DNA of 12,641 nt, taken from contig JBEKZL010000218.1 in assembly GCA_049509915.1 (NCBI GenBank), positions 1-12,641 on the forward strand, written 5' to 3'. This stretch comes from JBEKYD01 sp049509915. GTDB taxonomy: Bacteria > Acidobacteriota > Terriglobia > Bryobacterales > Bryobacteraceae. The first letter of the stretch is position 1, and each line of letters starts with the position of its first letter. This document shows, in pieces, positions 7,334 to 12,641 of this stretch. Both the position numbers and the translations under genes were made by a program. Under the pieces are notes generated by a model. That model was not told the origin of the DNA. It made no database searches and was given only the letters and a program-made list of their open reading frames with translations.

Positions 7334-8565
7334 TTCCGCACCTCGATCCCGGCCAACTCCTCCAGCCGCGCCCGCGCCACCTGGAACTGCATGATGGCCT
7401 CGTGATCCATAAGCTGGTAATCCACCACGTTCATGAAGTTCGAAAACACTGAAACAAAATCGACCTTCCCCGTCTCATAACCGGCCAGAGAGGAATCGAG
7501 AGTTAGTTGGGCCTCCGGAACAATGGACTTCTCGTAGAGCAGGGCCAGCCGGTGTGCCGTCTCCGCTTCGGCATAGCTCTGGCGGATCCGCGATTCGAGC
7601 GACACCCGCGAAGCTTCGTATTCGTGGCGCGCCCCGACGGCGGCGTATTCCTGTTCCGCAATGGCCGCGTGCTGCTTCTGCCAGTAATGGACGGGCAGGC
7701 TGAAAGCCACGCTCAGCTGCCACATCGGCGCCATGCCGCCCTGGTTGAAATAGCCGCCGGAGACGGTGTAATCGGGATAGACGTCTTTGCGCGCCAGGTT
7801 CGCCGCCAGTTCGCTTCGCTCCACCAGGGTGCGGTCGCGCTCCAGCCCCGGAGCCAGACGCCGCGCGCGGCCTAGCAGTTCGTCGAGCGAGAACGGCAAT
7901 GGACCGGCGGCTACGTCTTCCGTTACCAAAACGGGCGTATCCTGCGGCCGGTCGATAAGCGCATTGATTTCGATCCGGCGGCTGGTCCGGTCCAGTTGGT
8001 AGCGCTCTCTCTGGGTTTCGAAAACGGCCAGTTGTGTCTGCGCCTTCAGCACGTCCTGCTGCGCCGCCCGTCCCACCGCGTAGCGCGCTTCGGAAGTGCG
8101 GAGGATGGTCTCCAGCAGTTGCTGGTAACGGTCGACGAAGCCGATGGCTACGGTGGCATGGTGCAGCTCATGATAGGCCTGTTTCAGTAGCGCAATTACG
8201 TGAAGGCGGGCGGCGAGATATTCCTGACGCGAGGCCTCGGCCTCCTTGCCGGCGATCTGGCCGCGCAGCGGGCGCTTGCCTGGGAACGGTACGGTCTGGC
8301 CGAGCATGAGGCCGATGTTGCTGGTAGGGTCGTGCCCCAGGCCGGCGCCCGGCCATGGCCAGCCGTTGGAGGCATAGCCTAGCGACATCGTGGGGTCGGG
8401 CAAACTGGCGGCCTGCCCGGGCCGCTGCGCCATCGATTCGTAGCGCTTCTGCGCCACTAAAATGTCGCGATTGCGCTCCAGCGCCTGGCCAATCAACTGG
8501 GGCAGTGGCTGCGCCGGACACGGGAGCGCCGCCGCGAAAATGAAGATCCAGTAATATCGTTGCAC
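7330..8565 (-). CDS. Outer-membrane efflux protein (TolC/CusC-type channel)
   Basis: 411 residues, typical length for the OEP family. It forms the outer-membrane and periplasmic tunnel of the tripartite pump. The start is GTG at 8565, followed by MQRYYWIFIFAAALPCPAQ, a signal peptide with likely cleavage after PAQ; no ATG gives an intact signal. Features of the family are SLPDPTMSLGY near the N-terminus, GQTVPFPGKRPLRGQIAGKE (start of a long helix), two long helical repeats (about 95-200 and 290-395) rich in Gln, Glu, Arg and Leu, and AFSLPVHYWQKQ between them. There is no lipobox, so it is probably not lipidated, unlike E. coli CusC. The Shine-Dalgarno is weak. The 200 nt upstream contain a large palindrome and no clear promoter, so transcription may come from the promoter at 9115-9143. 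It leads the overlapping five-gene block. Confidence 0.92.
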   Translation of the reverse strand: MQRYYWIFIFAAALPCPAQPLPQLIGQALERNRDILVAQKRYESMAQRPGQAASLPDPTMSLGYASNGWPWPGAGLGHDPTSNIGLMLGQTVPFPGKRPLRGQIAGKEAEASRQEYLAARLHVIALLKQAYHELHHATVAIGFVDRYQQLLETILRTSEARYAVGRAAQQDVLKAQTQLAVFETQRERYQLDRTSRRIEINALIDRPQDTPVLVTEDVAAGPLPFSLDELLGRARRLAPGLERDRTLVERSELAANLARKDVYPDYTVSGGYFNQGGMAPMWQLSVAFSLPVHYWQKQHAAIAEQEYAAVGARHEYEASRVSLESRIRQSYAEAETAHRLALLYEKSIVPEAQLTLDSSLAGYETGKVDFVSVFSNFMNVVDYQLMDHEAIMQFQVARARLEELAGIEVRK

Positions 8566-8613
8566 TTAGTTACTCACTTGCCTGGGTGAACTGTCGGGAA
8601 ATTGGCTGCCTGG

Positions 8614-8692
8614 GCCGGCAAGCGCTTCCTTACGGTCGCGGCTCTGAAACGCGCGCAACCGAGCCGCGACCGCCAGGGAGCGGTTTGCCGGC
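8614..8692. repeat. Large imperfect palindrome (REP/MITE-like) between Cys-rich gene and efflux operon
   Basis: Left arm 8614-8644 and right arm 8661-8692 pair over about 27 of 31-32 positions, starting GCCGGCAA on the left and ending TTGCCGGC on the right. The arms close on GGTCGCGGCTC/GAGCCGCGACC around a 16-nt loop. Weaker symmetry continues outward: AATTGG at 8600-8605 faces CCAATT at 8708-8713, and CTGTC at 8591 faces GACAG at 8726, so the whole unit may be about 140 bp with terminal inverted repeats. There is no coding potential and no T tract. It resembles the dispersed palindromic intergenic elements I associate with Solibacter-type genomes (recollection, not searched). It could fold in the mRNA between two cistrons and act as partial terminator, processing site or stabiliser. 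Confidence 0.75.
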
Positions 8693-8724
8693 CGAGGGAC
8701 TGGTTATCCAATTGTCTGGTGAAA

Positions 8725-8746
8725 TGACAGGCCAGGAGGACTGTCA
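8725..8746. promoter_or_regulatory. Short perfect dyad TGACAG-N10-CTGTCA, possible operator or outer repeat end
   Basis: Two 6-nt half-sites form a perfect inverted repeat with a 10-nt spacer, about 160-180 nt upstream of the outer-membrane channel start and 20 nt after the Cys-rich gene stop. The spacing resembles a dimeric regulator site. Further CTGTC copies at 8591 and a GAAATGAC direct repeat (8720-8727 and 8759-8766) suggest it may instead belong to the degenerate ends of the neighbouring palindromic element. Confidence 0.3.
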
Positions 8747-8765
8747 CACGTTCGCAGGGAAATGA

Positions 8766-9104
8766 CTAAATGCGAAAACTGGAATGGAGGGAGAGTAAAT
8801 CGGACGGCGCGTATTCCACGGAAGTAAGGGCCGCATCACGCGGGCTGGCCGCACTAACCCTATCGGGAGTTATCGGGGCAATGGACACCACCGCCAGAGT
8901 TACGCTGTGATCCGCTATATCGGCCTTCACGAACGGATGGAGCGCTGCCGCTTCGCAGACTCGGCTGGGAGCTTGTTTGTGATGGCAGGGCTGATTCGGG
9001 TGGCAGCAACTCTGGCTGGCTGCCATTTGCGGGCAAGTCAGACAGTTGCCGAAAAACAGCGCAACCACCACCAGAACTGCGGCCGCAATTGAGACAACTC
9101 TCAT
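8766..9104 (-). CDS. Small exported or membrane-anchored Cys/His-rich protein, possible metal binder
   Basis: 112 residues, no family recognised. The N-terminus MRVVSIAAAVLVVVALFFGN is a strong hydrophobic signal or anchor. Immediately after it come CLTCPQM, QSCCHPNQPCHHK and VCEAA, giving Cys21, 24, 33, 34, 40 and 50 with His35, 41 and 42: a dense soft-metal ligand cluster on the periplasmic side. The remaining 60 residues (HPFVKADIADHSVTLAVVSIAP onward) are a Pro/Ser/Ala-rich tail of no recognised fold. The ATG at 9104 is chosen because the hydrophobic segment begins there; the alternative TTG at 9143 would lie across the promoter -35 box. The start is only a few nt after the predicted transcription start, so translation would be leaderless or nearly so. 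It precedes the efflux genes on the same strand, with 200 nt and a palindrome between, which suggests a metal-handling role (inference). Confidence 0.75.
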   Translation of the reverse strand: MRVVSIAAAVLVVVALFFGNCLTCPQMAASQSCCHPNQPCHHKQAPSRVCEAAALHPFVKADIADHSVTLAVVSIAPITPDRVSAASPRDAALTSVEYAPSDLLSLHSSFRI

Positions 9105-9114
9105 CTCAGTCGCA

Positions 9115-9143
9115 ATTATATTGCATCGCGCCAGGATTGGCAA
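9115..9143 (-). promoter_or_regulatory. Near-consensus housekeeping sigma promoter for the Cys-rich gene and perhaps the efflux operon
   Basis: On the minus strand TTGCCA (9138-9143) and a perfect TATAAT (9115-9120) are separated by exactly 17 nt. Only one base differs from the TTGACA consensus. The predicted transcription start is about 9107-9109, and the ATG begins at 9104, leaving a leader of roughly 2-5 nt. No metal-regulator dyad (for example a MerR-type dyad in a 19-20 nt spacer) is visible within it, so expression may be constitutive or controlled elsewhere. Confidence 0.75.
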
Positions 9144-9205
9144 TTCTCATTCGCGGGTTACGCGGGTTGTTGGCGGAACGGGGCGCGAGCGGACTGGGTC
9201 CCGAA

Positions 9206-9419
9206 TCAGAGACCGAGCTTGGCCTCGACCCTGGAGAGGCGGCTATCCATCTCCATCAGCTTGCCCACCAGCAGAGTGAAATTGGCATCGAACTTGGTTT
9301 CGAGGTGGTTGACTTTGGTAAGCAGCATGGTGAAGCCGAACACAAACAGCAGCCCATTGAACAGGATGGGCAGGGCACAAAGTCCAATAAAAACCTACGA
9401 GTCCTGCCGTCGCTTCCAT
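9206..9419 (-). pseudogene. Small membrane-anchored coiled-coil protein gene, frameshifted at a T5 run
   Basis: From the ATG at 9417-9419 the frame gives MEATAGLVGF and then runs out of register. Removing one T from the five-T run (9389-9393) joins it to a frame open to the TGA at 9206-9208. The repaired 70-residue protein reads as one clean transmembrane helix (about 6-33, including IGLCALPILFNGLLFVFG) followed by an amphipathic coiled coil (TKVNHLETKFDANFTLLVG, then KLMEMDSRLSRVEAKLGL) with Leu/Val/Phe/Met every 3-4 residues. Such proteins are usually small inner-membrane proteins of unknown role; I do not recognise the family. Without repair the second part has no ATG upstream of the helix, since a TAG at 9395-9397 blocks it. 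The cause may be a real inactivating insertion, a sequencing error in a homopolymer, or slippage. It ends about 100 nt before the Cys-rich gene on the same strand and is divergent from the phosphoketolase gene. Confidence 0.6.
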
Positions 9420-9444
9420 CACACTTTTGTAATGGAGAACATTC

Positions 9445-9450
9445 GATAAT
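9445..9450 (+). promoter_or_regulatory. Candidate -10 element for the phosphoketolase gene
   Basis: GATAAT, one mismatch from TATAAT, lies 32 nt before the chosen start codon in the 62-nt gap between divergent genes. No good -35 box is seen 16-18 nt upstream (the bases there are CACTTT). This is therefore a weak candidate that may depend on an activator. Confidence 0.3.
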
Positions 9451-9481
9451 TGGTATGGAGCATGGGAACCTGGAGAAACCG

Positions 9482-11839
9482 ATGGAACCTCTCGCGAAAG
9501 ACGAACTGCGCAAATTGAACGCCTATTGGCGGGCCGCCAATTATCTGTCGGTGGGGCAGATTTACCTCTACGACAATCCGCTGCTGACCCAACCGCTCCG
9601 ACTGGAGCACATCAAACCCCGCCTGCTGGGCCACTGGGGGACGACGCCCGGGCTCAACTTCATCTACGTCCACTGCAATCGTCTGATCAAAAAGTACGAC
9701 CTGAACATGATCTACGTTTGCGGGCCGGGACACGGCGGTCCGGGCATGGTAGCCAACACTTATCTGGAAGGCACCTACAGCGAGATCTATCCCAACATCG
9801 GGCAGGACGTAGAGGGCATGAAGCGCCTGTTCACGCAGTTTTCGTTTCCCGGCGGAATTCCCAGCCACGCCGCGCCGGAAACTCCGGGCTCGATCCATGA
9901 AGGCGGCGAGCTGGGCTATTCCATCCTGCACGCCTACGGCGCCGTATTCGACAATCCCGACCTGCTGGCATGCTGCGTCATCGGCGATGGGGAGGCCGAA
10001 ACCGGCGCCCTGGCCACCAGTTGGCATTCCAACAAATTCCTGGATCCGGTGCGGGATGGCGCGGTGATCCCGATCCTGCACCTCAACGGATATAAGATCG
10101 CCGGCCCGACCGTGCTGGCGCGCATCCCGCCCGCGGAGCTCGACGACCTGTTGAAGGGCTACGGATACAAACCGTACACGGTGGAGGGCGACGAGCCCAT
10201 GGCCATGCACCAGCAAATGGCCGCCACGCTCGAAACCGTGATTCAGGAAGTGCGCGACATCCAGGCCCGCGCGCGCAAGAACAACGACCCGGCGAGGCCG
10301 CAATGGCCCATGATCGTGCTGCGGTCGCTGAAGGGATGGACGGGTCCCAAGGAAGTGGACGGGCTCAAAATCGAAGGCACCTTCCGCGCGCACCAGGTAC
10401 CGGTGACGGACTTCGAGTCCAAGCCGGCGCACATTTCGATTCTCGAAAACTGGATGAAGAGCTATCGCCCGGAGGAACTCTTCGACGAACATGGCACGCT
10501 GATGGCGGAGTTCGCCGAGCTGGCTCCGACGGGCAATCGCCGCATGGGCGCCAATCTCCACGCCAACGGTGGGGTTCTGCTGAAGGATTTGCGCATGCCC
10601 GATTTCCGCCAGTACGCAGCCAAGGTGGACCGGCCCGGCCAGAGCCTGGGCGAAGCCACGCGCGTAGCCGGCGATTTTCTGCGCGACGTAATGAAACTGA
10701 ATTCCGCCTCGTCCAACTTTCGCGTGTTCGGGCCCGACGAAACCGCGTCCAACCGCCTGGGCGCTCTCTTCGAGGTCACCAACCGCGTTTCCGAGGCTAC
10801 GATTCTGCCCAGCGACGACCACGTCGCCGCCGACGGCCGCGTGATGGAAGTCCTCAGCGAGCACATGTGCCAGGGGTGGCTGGAAGGCTACCTGCTTACC
10901 GGGCGCCACGGCTTTTTCTCCTGTTACGAAGCCTTCATCCACATTGTCGATTCCATGTTCAACCAGCACGCCAAATGGTTGAAGGTGACGCGCCATCTTC
11001 CCTGGCGCCGGCCCATCGCCTCGCTCAACTACCTGATCACTTCCCACGTCTGGCGGCAGGACCATAACGGGTTCAGCCACCAGGACCCCGGCTTTATCGA
11101 TCACGTGATCAACAAAAAGGCCAACGTGGTGCGCGTCTATCTGCCGCCCGATACCAATACGCTGCTTTCGGTGGTGGACCATTGCCTGCGGAGCCGGCAC
11201 TACGTCAACGTCATCGTGGCCGGCAAACAGCCCGCGCTCCAGTACCTAGACATAGACAAGGCGATCAAGCACTGCAGCGCCGGAATCGGCATCTGGGACT
11301 GGGCCAGCAACGACCAGGGCGGCGCGCCCGACGTGGTGATGGCCTGCTGCGGCGACGTACCGACGCTCGAAACCCTGGCCGCCGTCGATTACCTGCGCAG
11401 TTCCCTGCCCGACCTGAAGATCCGGGTGGTGAACGTGGTGGACCTGATGACGCTGCAGCCGGCCAACGAGCATCCGCACGGGCTATCCGACAACGAGTTC
11501 GACTCCCTGTTCACCACCGACAAGCCCATCGTCTTCGCTTTCCACGGCTACCCGTGGCTGATTCATCGCCTCACCTACCGGCGCCATAACCACGAGAATC
11601 TTCACGTGCGCGGCTACAAGGAGGAAGGCACCACCACTACGCCTTTCGATATGTGCGTGCTCAACGAAATCGACCGCCTGCACCTGGCTATCGACGTGAT
11701 CGACCGCATCCCCGGACTGCGCAACGTGGCCGCGCATCAGAAACAGGCGCTGCGCGACAAACTGATCGAGCACAAGCTGTACATTGCGCAGTATGGCCAG
11801 GATAAGCCGGAGATTCGGGAGTGGAAGTGGGCGAGATGA
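9482..11839 (+). CDS. xfp: Xylulose-5-phosphate/fructose-6-phosphate phosphoketolase
   Basis: 785 residues, matching the usual length of about 790. A thiamine-diphosphate enzyme of the cytosol that phosphorolytically cleaves xylulose-5-P (and often fructose-6-P) to acetyl phosphate plus glyceraldehyde-3-P (or erythrose-4-P). Hallmarks: GHWGTTPG near the N-terminus, CGPGHGGPG with His84, the cofactor motif GDGEAETG (168-175) followed by LHLNGYKI, PDETASNRLGALFEV from residue 418, YEAF with Glu483 at the position of the cofactor-activating Glu, and the C-terminal HGYPWLIHRLTYRR. The start at 9482 (MEPLAKDELRKLNAYW) is chosen because GGAG at 9472-9475 is 6 nt upstream. An in-frame ATG at 9455 has poor spacing, and a longer open stretch to 9089 crosses other features. 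No acetate kinase or phosphotransacetylase gene is adjacent to use the acetyl phosphate. Dual substrate use cannot be decided from sequence. Confidence 0.96.
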   Translation: MEPLAKDELRKLNAYWRAANYLSVGQIYLYDNPLLTQPLRLEHIKPRLLGHWGTTPGLNFIYVHCNRLIKKYDLNMIYVCGPGHGGPGMVANTYLEGTYSEIYPNIGQDVEGMKRLFTQFSFPGGIPSHAAPETPGSIHEGGELGYSILHAYGAVFDNPDLLACCVIGDGEAETGALATSWHSNKFLDPVRDGAVIPILHLNGYKIAGPTVLARIPPAELDDLLKGYGYKPYTVEGDEPMAMHQQMAATLETVIQEVRDIQARARKNNDPARPQWPMIVLRSLKGWTGPKEVDGLKIEGTFRAHQVPVTDFESKPAHISILENWMKSYRPEELFDEHGTLMAEFAELAPTGNRRMGANLHANGGVLLKDLRMPDFRQYAAKVDRPGQSLGEATRVAGDFLRDVMKLNSASSNFRVFGPDETASNRLGALFEVTNRVSEATILPSDDHVAADGRVMEVLSEHMCQGWLEGYLLTGRHGFFSCYEAFIHIVDSMFNQHAKWLKVTRHLPWRRPIASLNYLITSHVWRQDHNGFSHQDPGFIDHVINKKANVVRVYLPPDTNTLLSVVDHCLRSRHYVNVIVAGKQPALQYLDIDKAIKHCSAGIGIWDWASNDQGGAPDVVMACCGDVPTLETLAAVDYLRSSLPDLKIRVVNVVDLMTLQPANEHPHGLSDNEFDSLFTTDKPIVFAFHGYPWLIHRLTYRRHNHENLHVRGYKEEGTTTTPFDMCVLNEIDRLHLAIDVIDRIPGLRNVAAHQKQALRDKLIEHKLYIAQYGQDKPEIREWKWAR

Positions 11840-11841
11840 GG

Positions 11842-11864
11842 CTGGCGGCACGGGTTTGCGCCAG
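11842..11864 (+). terminator. Weak hairpin after phosphoketolase, possible terminator
   Basis: CTGGCG and CGCCAG form a 6-bp stem with an 11-nt loop just after the xfp stop, followed by TTAATTT. It lies between the convergent xfp and hicB ends (gap 11840-11908). The stem is short and the T tract interrupted, so efficiency is doubtful. Confidence 0.45.
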
Positions 11865-11908
11865 TTAATTTCGATTCTATCGGTTCTCCGGTGCCTTCCT
11901 GGGTCGGC

Positions 11909-12337
11909 CTACGCAGCATCGCGCACGTCGATATTCAGCTCCTTACCGAGTGCGCGGAAGGCCGCTTCGATCTGATCGAGCCTGGTATGATTTCCAAAGT
12001 CGAAGAGCCGGTCCACCGTGGTTTTGGGAATGCCAAGGCGACGCGCGAGATCCGACTTCTTTATTCCGGAAGCGCGAAACGTCTCGTAAAGGGCCGCCTT
12101 CGCAGCATCCAGCGCGCCAAGCCGAATCATGCGATACTTCCGGCCGCGAGGCCGGCTTGCGCGCGGCAAGGGCTCGCCTCGTCGGATGTGCTCCTGAATC
12201 ATCGTGCGGATTGCGTCCGCCGCCATCTCCCTGGCGTCTTTTTCGTTATCGCCTTGGGTTACTCCCCAGCCGAAGTCTGGGAAGGTGACGACAAAGCCGC
12301 CCTCCTGGGCAGGCTCGAACAGGGCTGGGTATTCCAT
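11909..12337 (-). CDS. hicB: HicB-type antitoxin with C-terminal helix-turn-helix
   Basis: 142 residues, the length of E. coli-type HicB antitoxins. The N-terminal half (MEYPALFEPAQEGGFVVTFPDF, then WGVTQGDNEKDAREMAADAI) is the HicB partial RNase H-like fold that binds and blocks HicA. The C-terminal part (about 88-135, SGIKKSDLARRLGIPKTTVDRLF then LDQIEAAFRALGKEL) is a helix-turn-helix, expected to bind the hicAB promoter for autoregulation. The start ATG lies 1 nt after the hicA stop, and AAGGAG (12345-12350) is 7 nt upstream, inside the end of hicA, so the two are coupled. This is the toxin-first gene order usual for hicAB. Confidence 0.93.
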   Translation of the reverse strand: MEYPALFEPAQEGGFVVTFPDFGWGVTQGDNEKDAREMAADAIRTMIQEHIRRGEPLPRASRPRGRKYRMIRLGALDAAKAALYETFRASGIKKSDLARRLGIPKTTVDRLFDFGNHTRLDQIEAAFRALGKELNIDVRDAA

Positions 12338-12338
12338 G

Positions 12339-12521
12339 TCAAAGCTCCTTGATTCCGAGTCTCTTGAGAATGCTCTGCAGCGTCCCCGTCTTGATCTCTT
12401 TCGCTGGATGGCGCGGCATCAAACTGCGGCTGCCCTTGTAGAAGATCACCACGTGCTTCTTGCCGTCCGCGAAGGTGCAGCCCGCCTCCGCTAGTCTCCG
12501 CTTTAGCTCACTCGCCTTCAT
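12339..12521 (-). CDS. hicA: HicA-type mRNA interferase toxin
   Basis: 60 residues, typical of HicA. It has a dsRNA-binding-like fold and cleaves mRNA when not bound by HicB. It begins MKASELKRRLAEAG, and the catalytic His falls at residue 23 in ADGKKHVVIFY, the same position as the active-site His23 of E. coli HicA. SLMPRHPAKEIKTGTLQSILKRLGI completes the family signature. All of this suggests an active toxin. The ATG at 12521 is preferred over a TTG at 12527 because it gives the family's usual start. GGAG directly abuts this ATG, too close for a good ribosome site, so translation initiation may be weak. The 51 nt between hicA and the upstream FAH stop show AT-rich sequence with a CATAAT but no convincing -35 box. 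Confidence 0.92.
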   Translation of the reverse strand: MKASELKRRLAEAGCTFADGKKHVVIFYKGSRSLMPRHPAKEIKTGTLQSILKRLGIKEL

Positions 12522-12572
12522 CTCCAATGGTAAGCAATTATGATTACGAAGTCGACATCAAGGTTTCGGGAG

Positions 12573-12641
12573 CTACACCACCGGATTTCTCAGCACTCCG
12601 ACCCCTTCGATTTCCACTTCCACCACATCCCCGGCTTTCAT
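12573..12641 (-). CDS. C-terminal end of a fumarylacetoacetate hydrolase-family protein, cut by window edge
   Basis: Only the last 22 codons are visible, ending at the TAG at 12573-12575. They read MKAGDVVEVEIEGVGVLRNPVV. The GDVVEVEIEGVGVLRNPV segment is the typical C-terminal signature of FAH-family hydrolases and isomerases, which act on 2-oxo acid compounds such as acylpyruvates or catechol-degradation products. The Met at the edge is internal, not a start. Substrate cannot be inferred. hicA starts 51 nt downstream on the same strand and might be read from this transcript. Confidence 0.85.
   Translation of the reverse strand: MKAGDVVEVEIEGVGVLRNPVV

Noticed and set aside
9105..9143. TTG start for the Cys-rich protein
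   Set aside because: It would begin within the -35 box of the predicted promoter and bury the signal peptide behind 13 residues. The ATG at 9104 is better.
9089..9481. N-terminal extension of the phosphoketolase gene
   Set aside because: The open frame upstream of 9482 crosses the minus-strand promoter and the frameshifted small gene, and phosphoketolases start near MEPLAKDELRKLNAYW. The good GGAG spacing supports 9482.
9256..9513. 85-codon Cys-rich open frame on the minus strand
   Set aside because: It overlaps the repaired membrane/coiled-coil frame and the xfp start, and its Cys codons are an out-of-frame reading of the Leu/Val-rich helix.
9419..11200. 593-codon open frame on the minus strand antisense to the phosphoketolase gene
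   Set aside because: Shadow of the real plus-strand gene, with no recognisable motif and no ribosome site.
12522..12527. TTG start for HicA two codons upstream
   Set aside because: The ATG at 12521 places the catalytic His at residue 23, as in E. coli HicA, and gives the usual MKxSE start.
12522..12572. Promoter and operator for hicAB
   Set aside because: A CATAAT and a GTCGAC palindrome are present, but no -35 box at proper spacing and no convincing dyad, so no feature was called.

Overview
The window is GC-rich, tightly packed bacterial chromosome from a Gram-negative organism: it carries a complete tripartite envelope-spanning efflux pump with an outer-membrane factor. My best guess is an Acidobacteriota member of the Solibacter/Bryobacter type. 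That rests on recognising the small exported protein at 1910-2227 and the style of the palindromic intergenic repeat at 8614-8692. It is inference, not a computed placement.

Layout. (1) 1-1819, plus strand: the 3' part of a class I/II aminotransferase (class Ib aspartate aminotransferase-like), coupled to a small type I mannose-6-phosphate isomerase. (2) 1870-1899: a strong hairpin between convergent transcripts. (3) 1910-9419, minus strand: the main feature, a heavy-metal (most likely Cu(I)/Ag(I)) efflux cluster. In transcription order it contains a frameshifted small membrane/coiled-coil gene, an almost ideal housekeeping promoter sitting practically on the start codon of a Cys/His-rich exported protein, a large imperfect palindrome, an outer-membrane factor, a CusB-like adaptor, a CusA-like RND pump, a putative lipoprotein with two PH-like modules, and a small exported protein with a Met/Cys/His cluster. 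The last five genes overlap one another (4, 4, 31 and 4 nt), so they are probably one translationally coupled operon. (4) 9482-11839, plus strand: a full-length phosphoketolase gene, followed by a weak hairpin. (5) 11909-12521, minus strand: a HicAB toxin-antitoxin pair. (6) 12573-12641, minus strand: the last codons of a fumarylacetoacetate hydrolase-family gene cut by the window edge.

How the parts work together. The pump would take metal from the periplasm and inner membrane (adaptor plus RND subunit) and push it through the outer-membrane channel. The two flanking small exported proteins have metal-ligand-rich segments and could act as periplasmic metal carriers or sensors, a role filled by CusF in E. 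coli, which has no recognisable homologue here. No metal-responsive regulator (CusR/S, CueR, CsoR) is visible in the window. Phosphoketolase would make acetyl phosphate from xylulose-5-P or fructose-6-P. The aminotransferase, isomerase, HicAB and FAH genes look unrelated to the metal cluster.

The most interesting parts are the accessory genes bracketing the pump (two tail cistrons and a leading Cys-rich cistron), the near-leaderless promoter, the palindrome between promoter and pump, and a frameshift in the first small gene that one base deletion repairs cleanly. I saw no tRNA, rRNA, CRISPR array or transposase gene.
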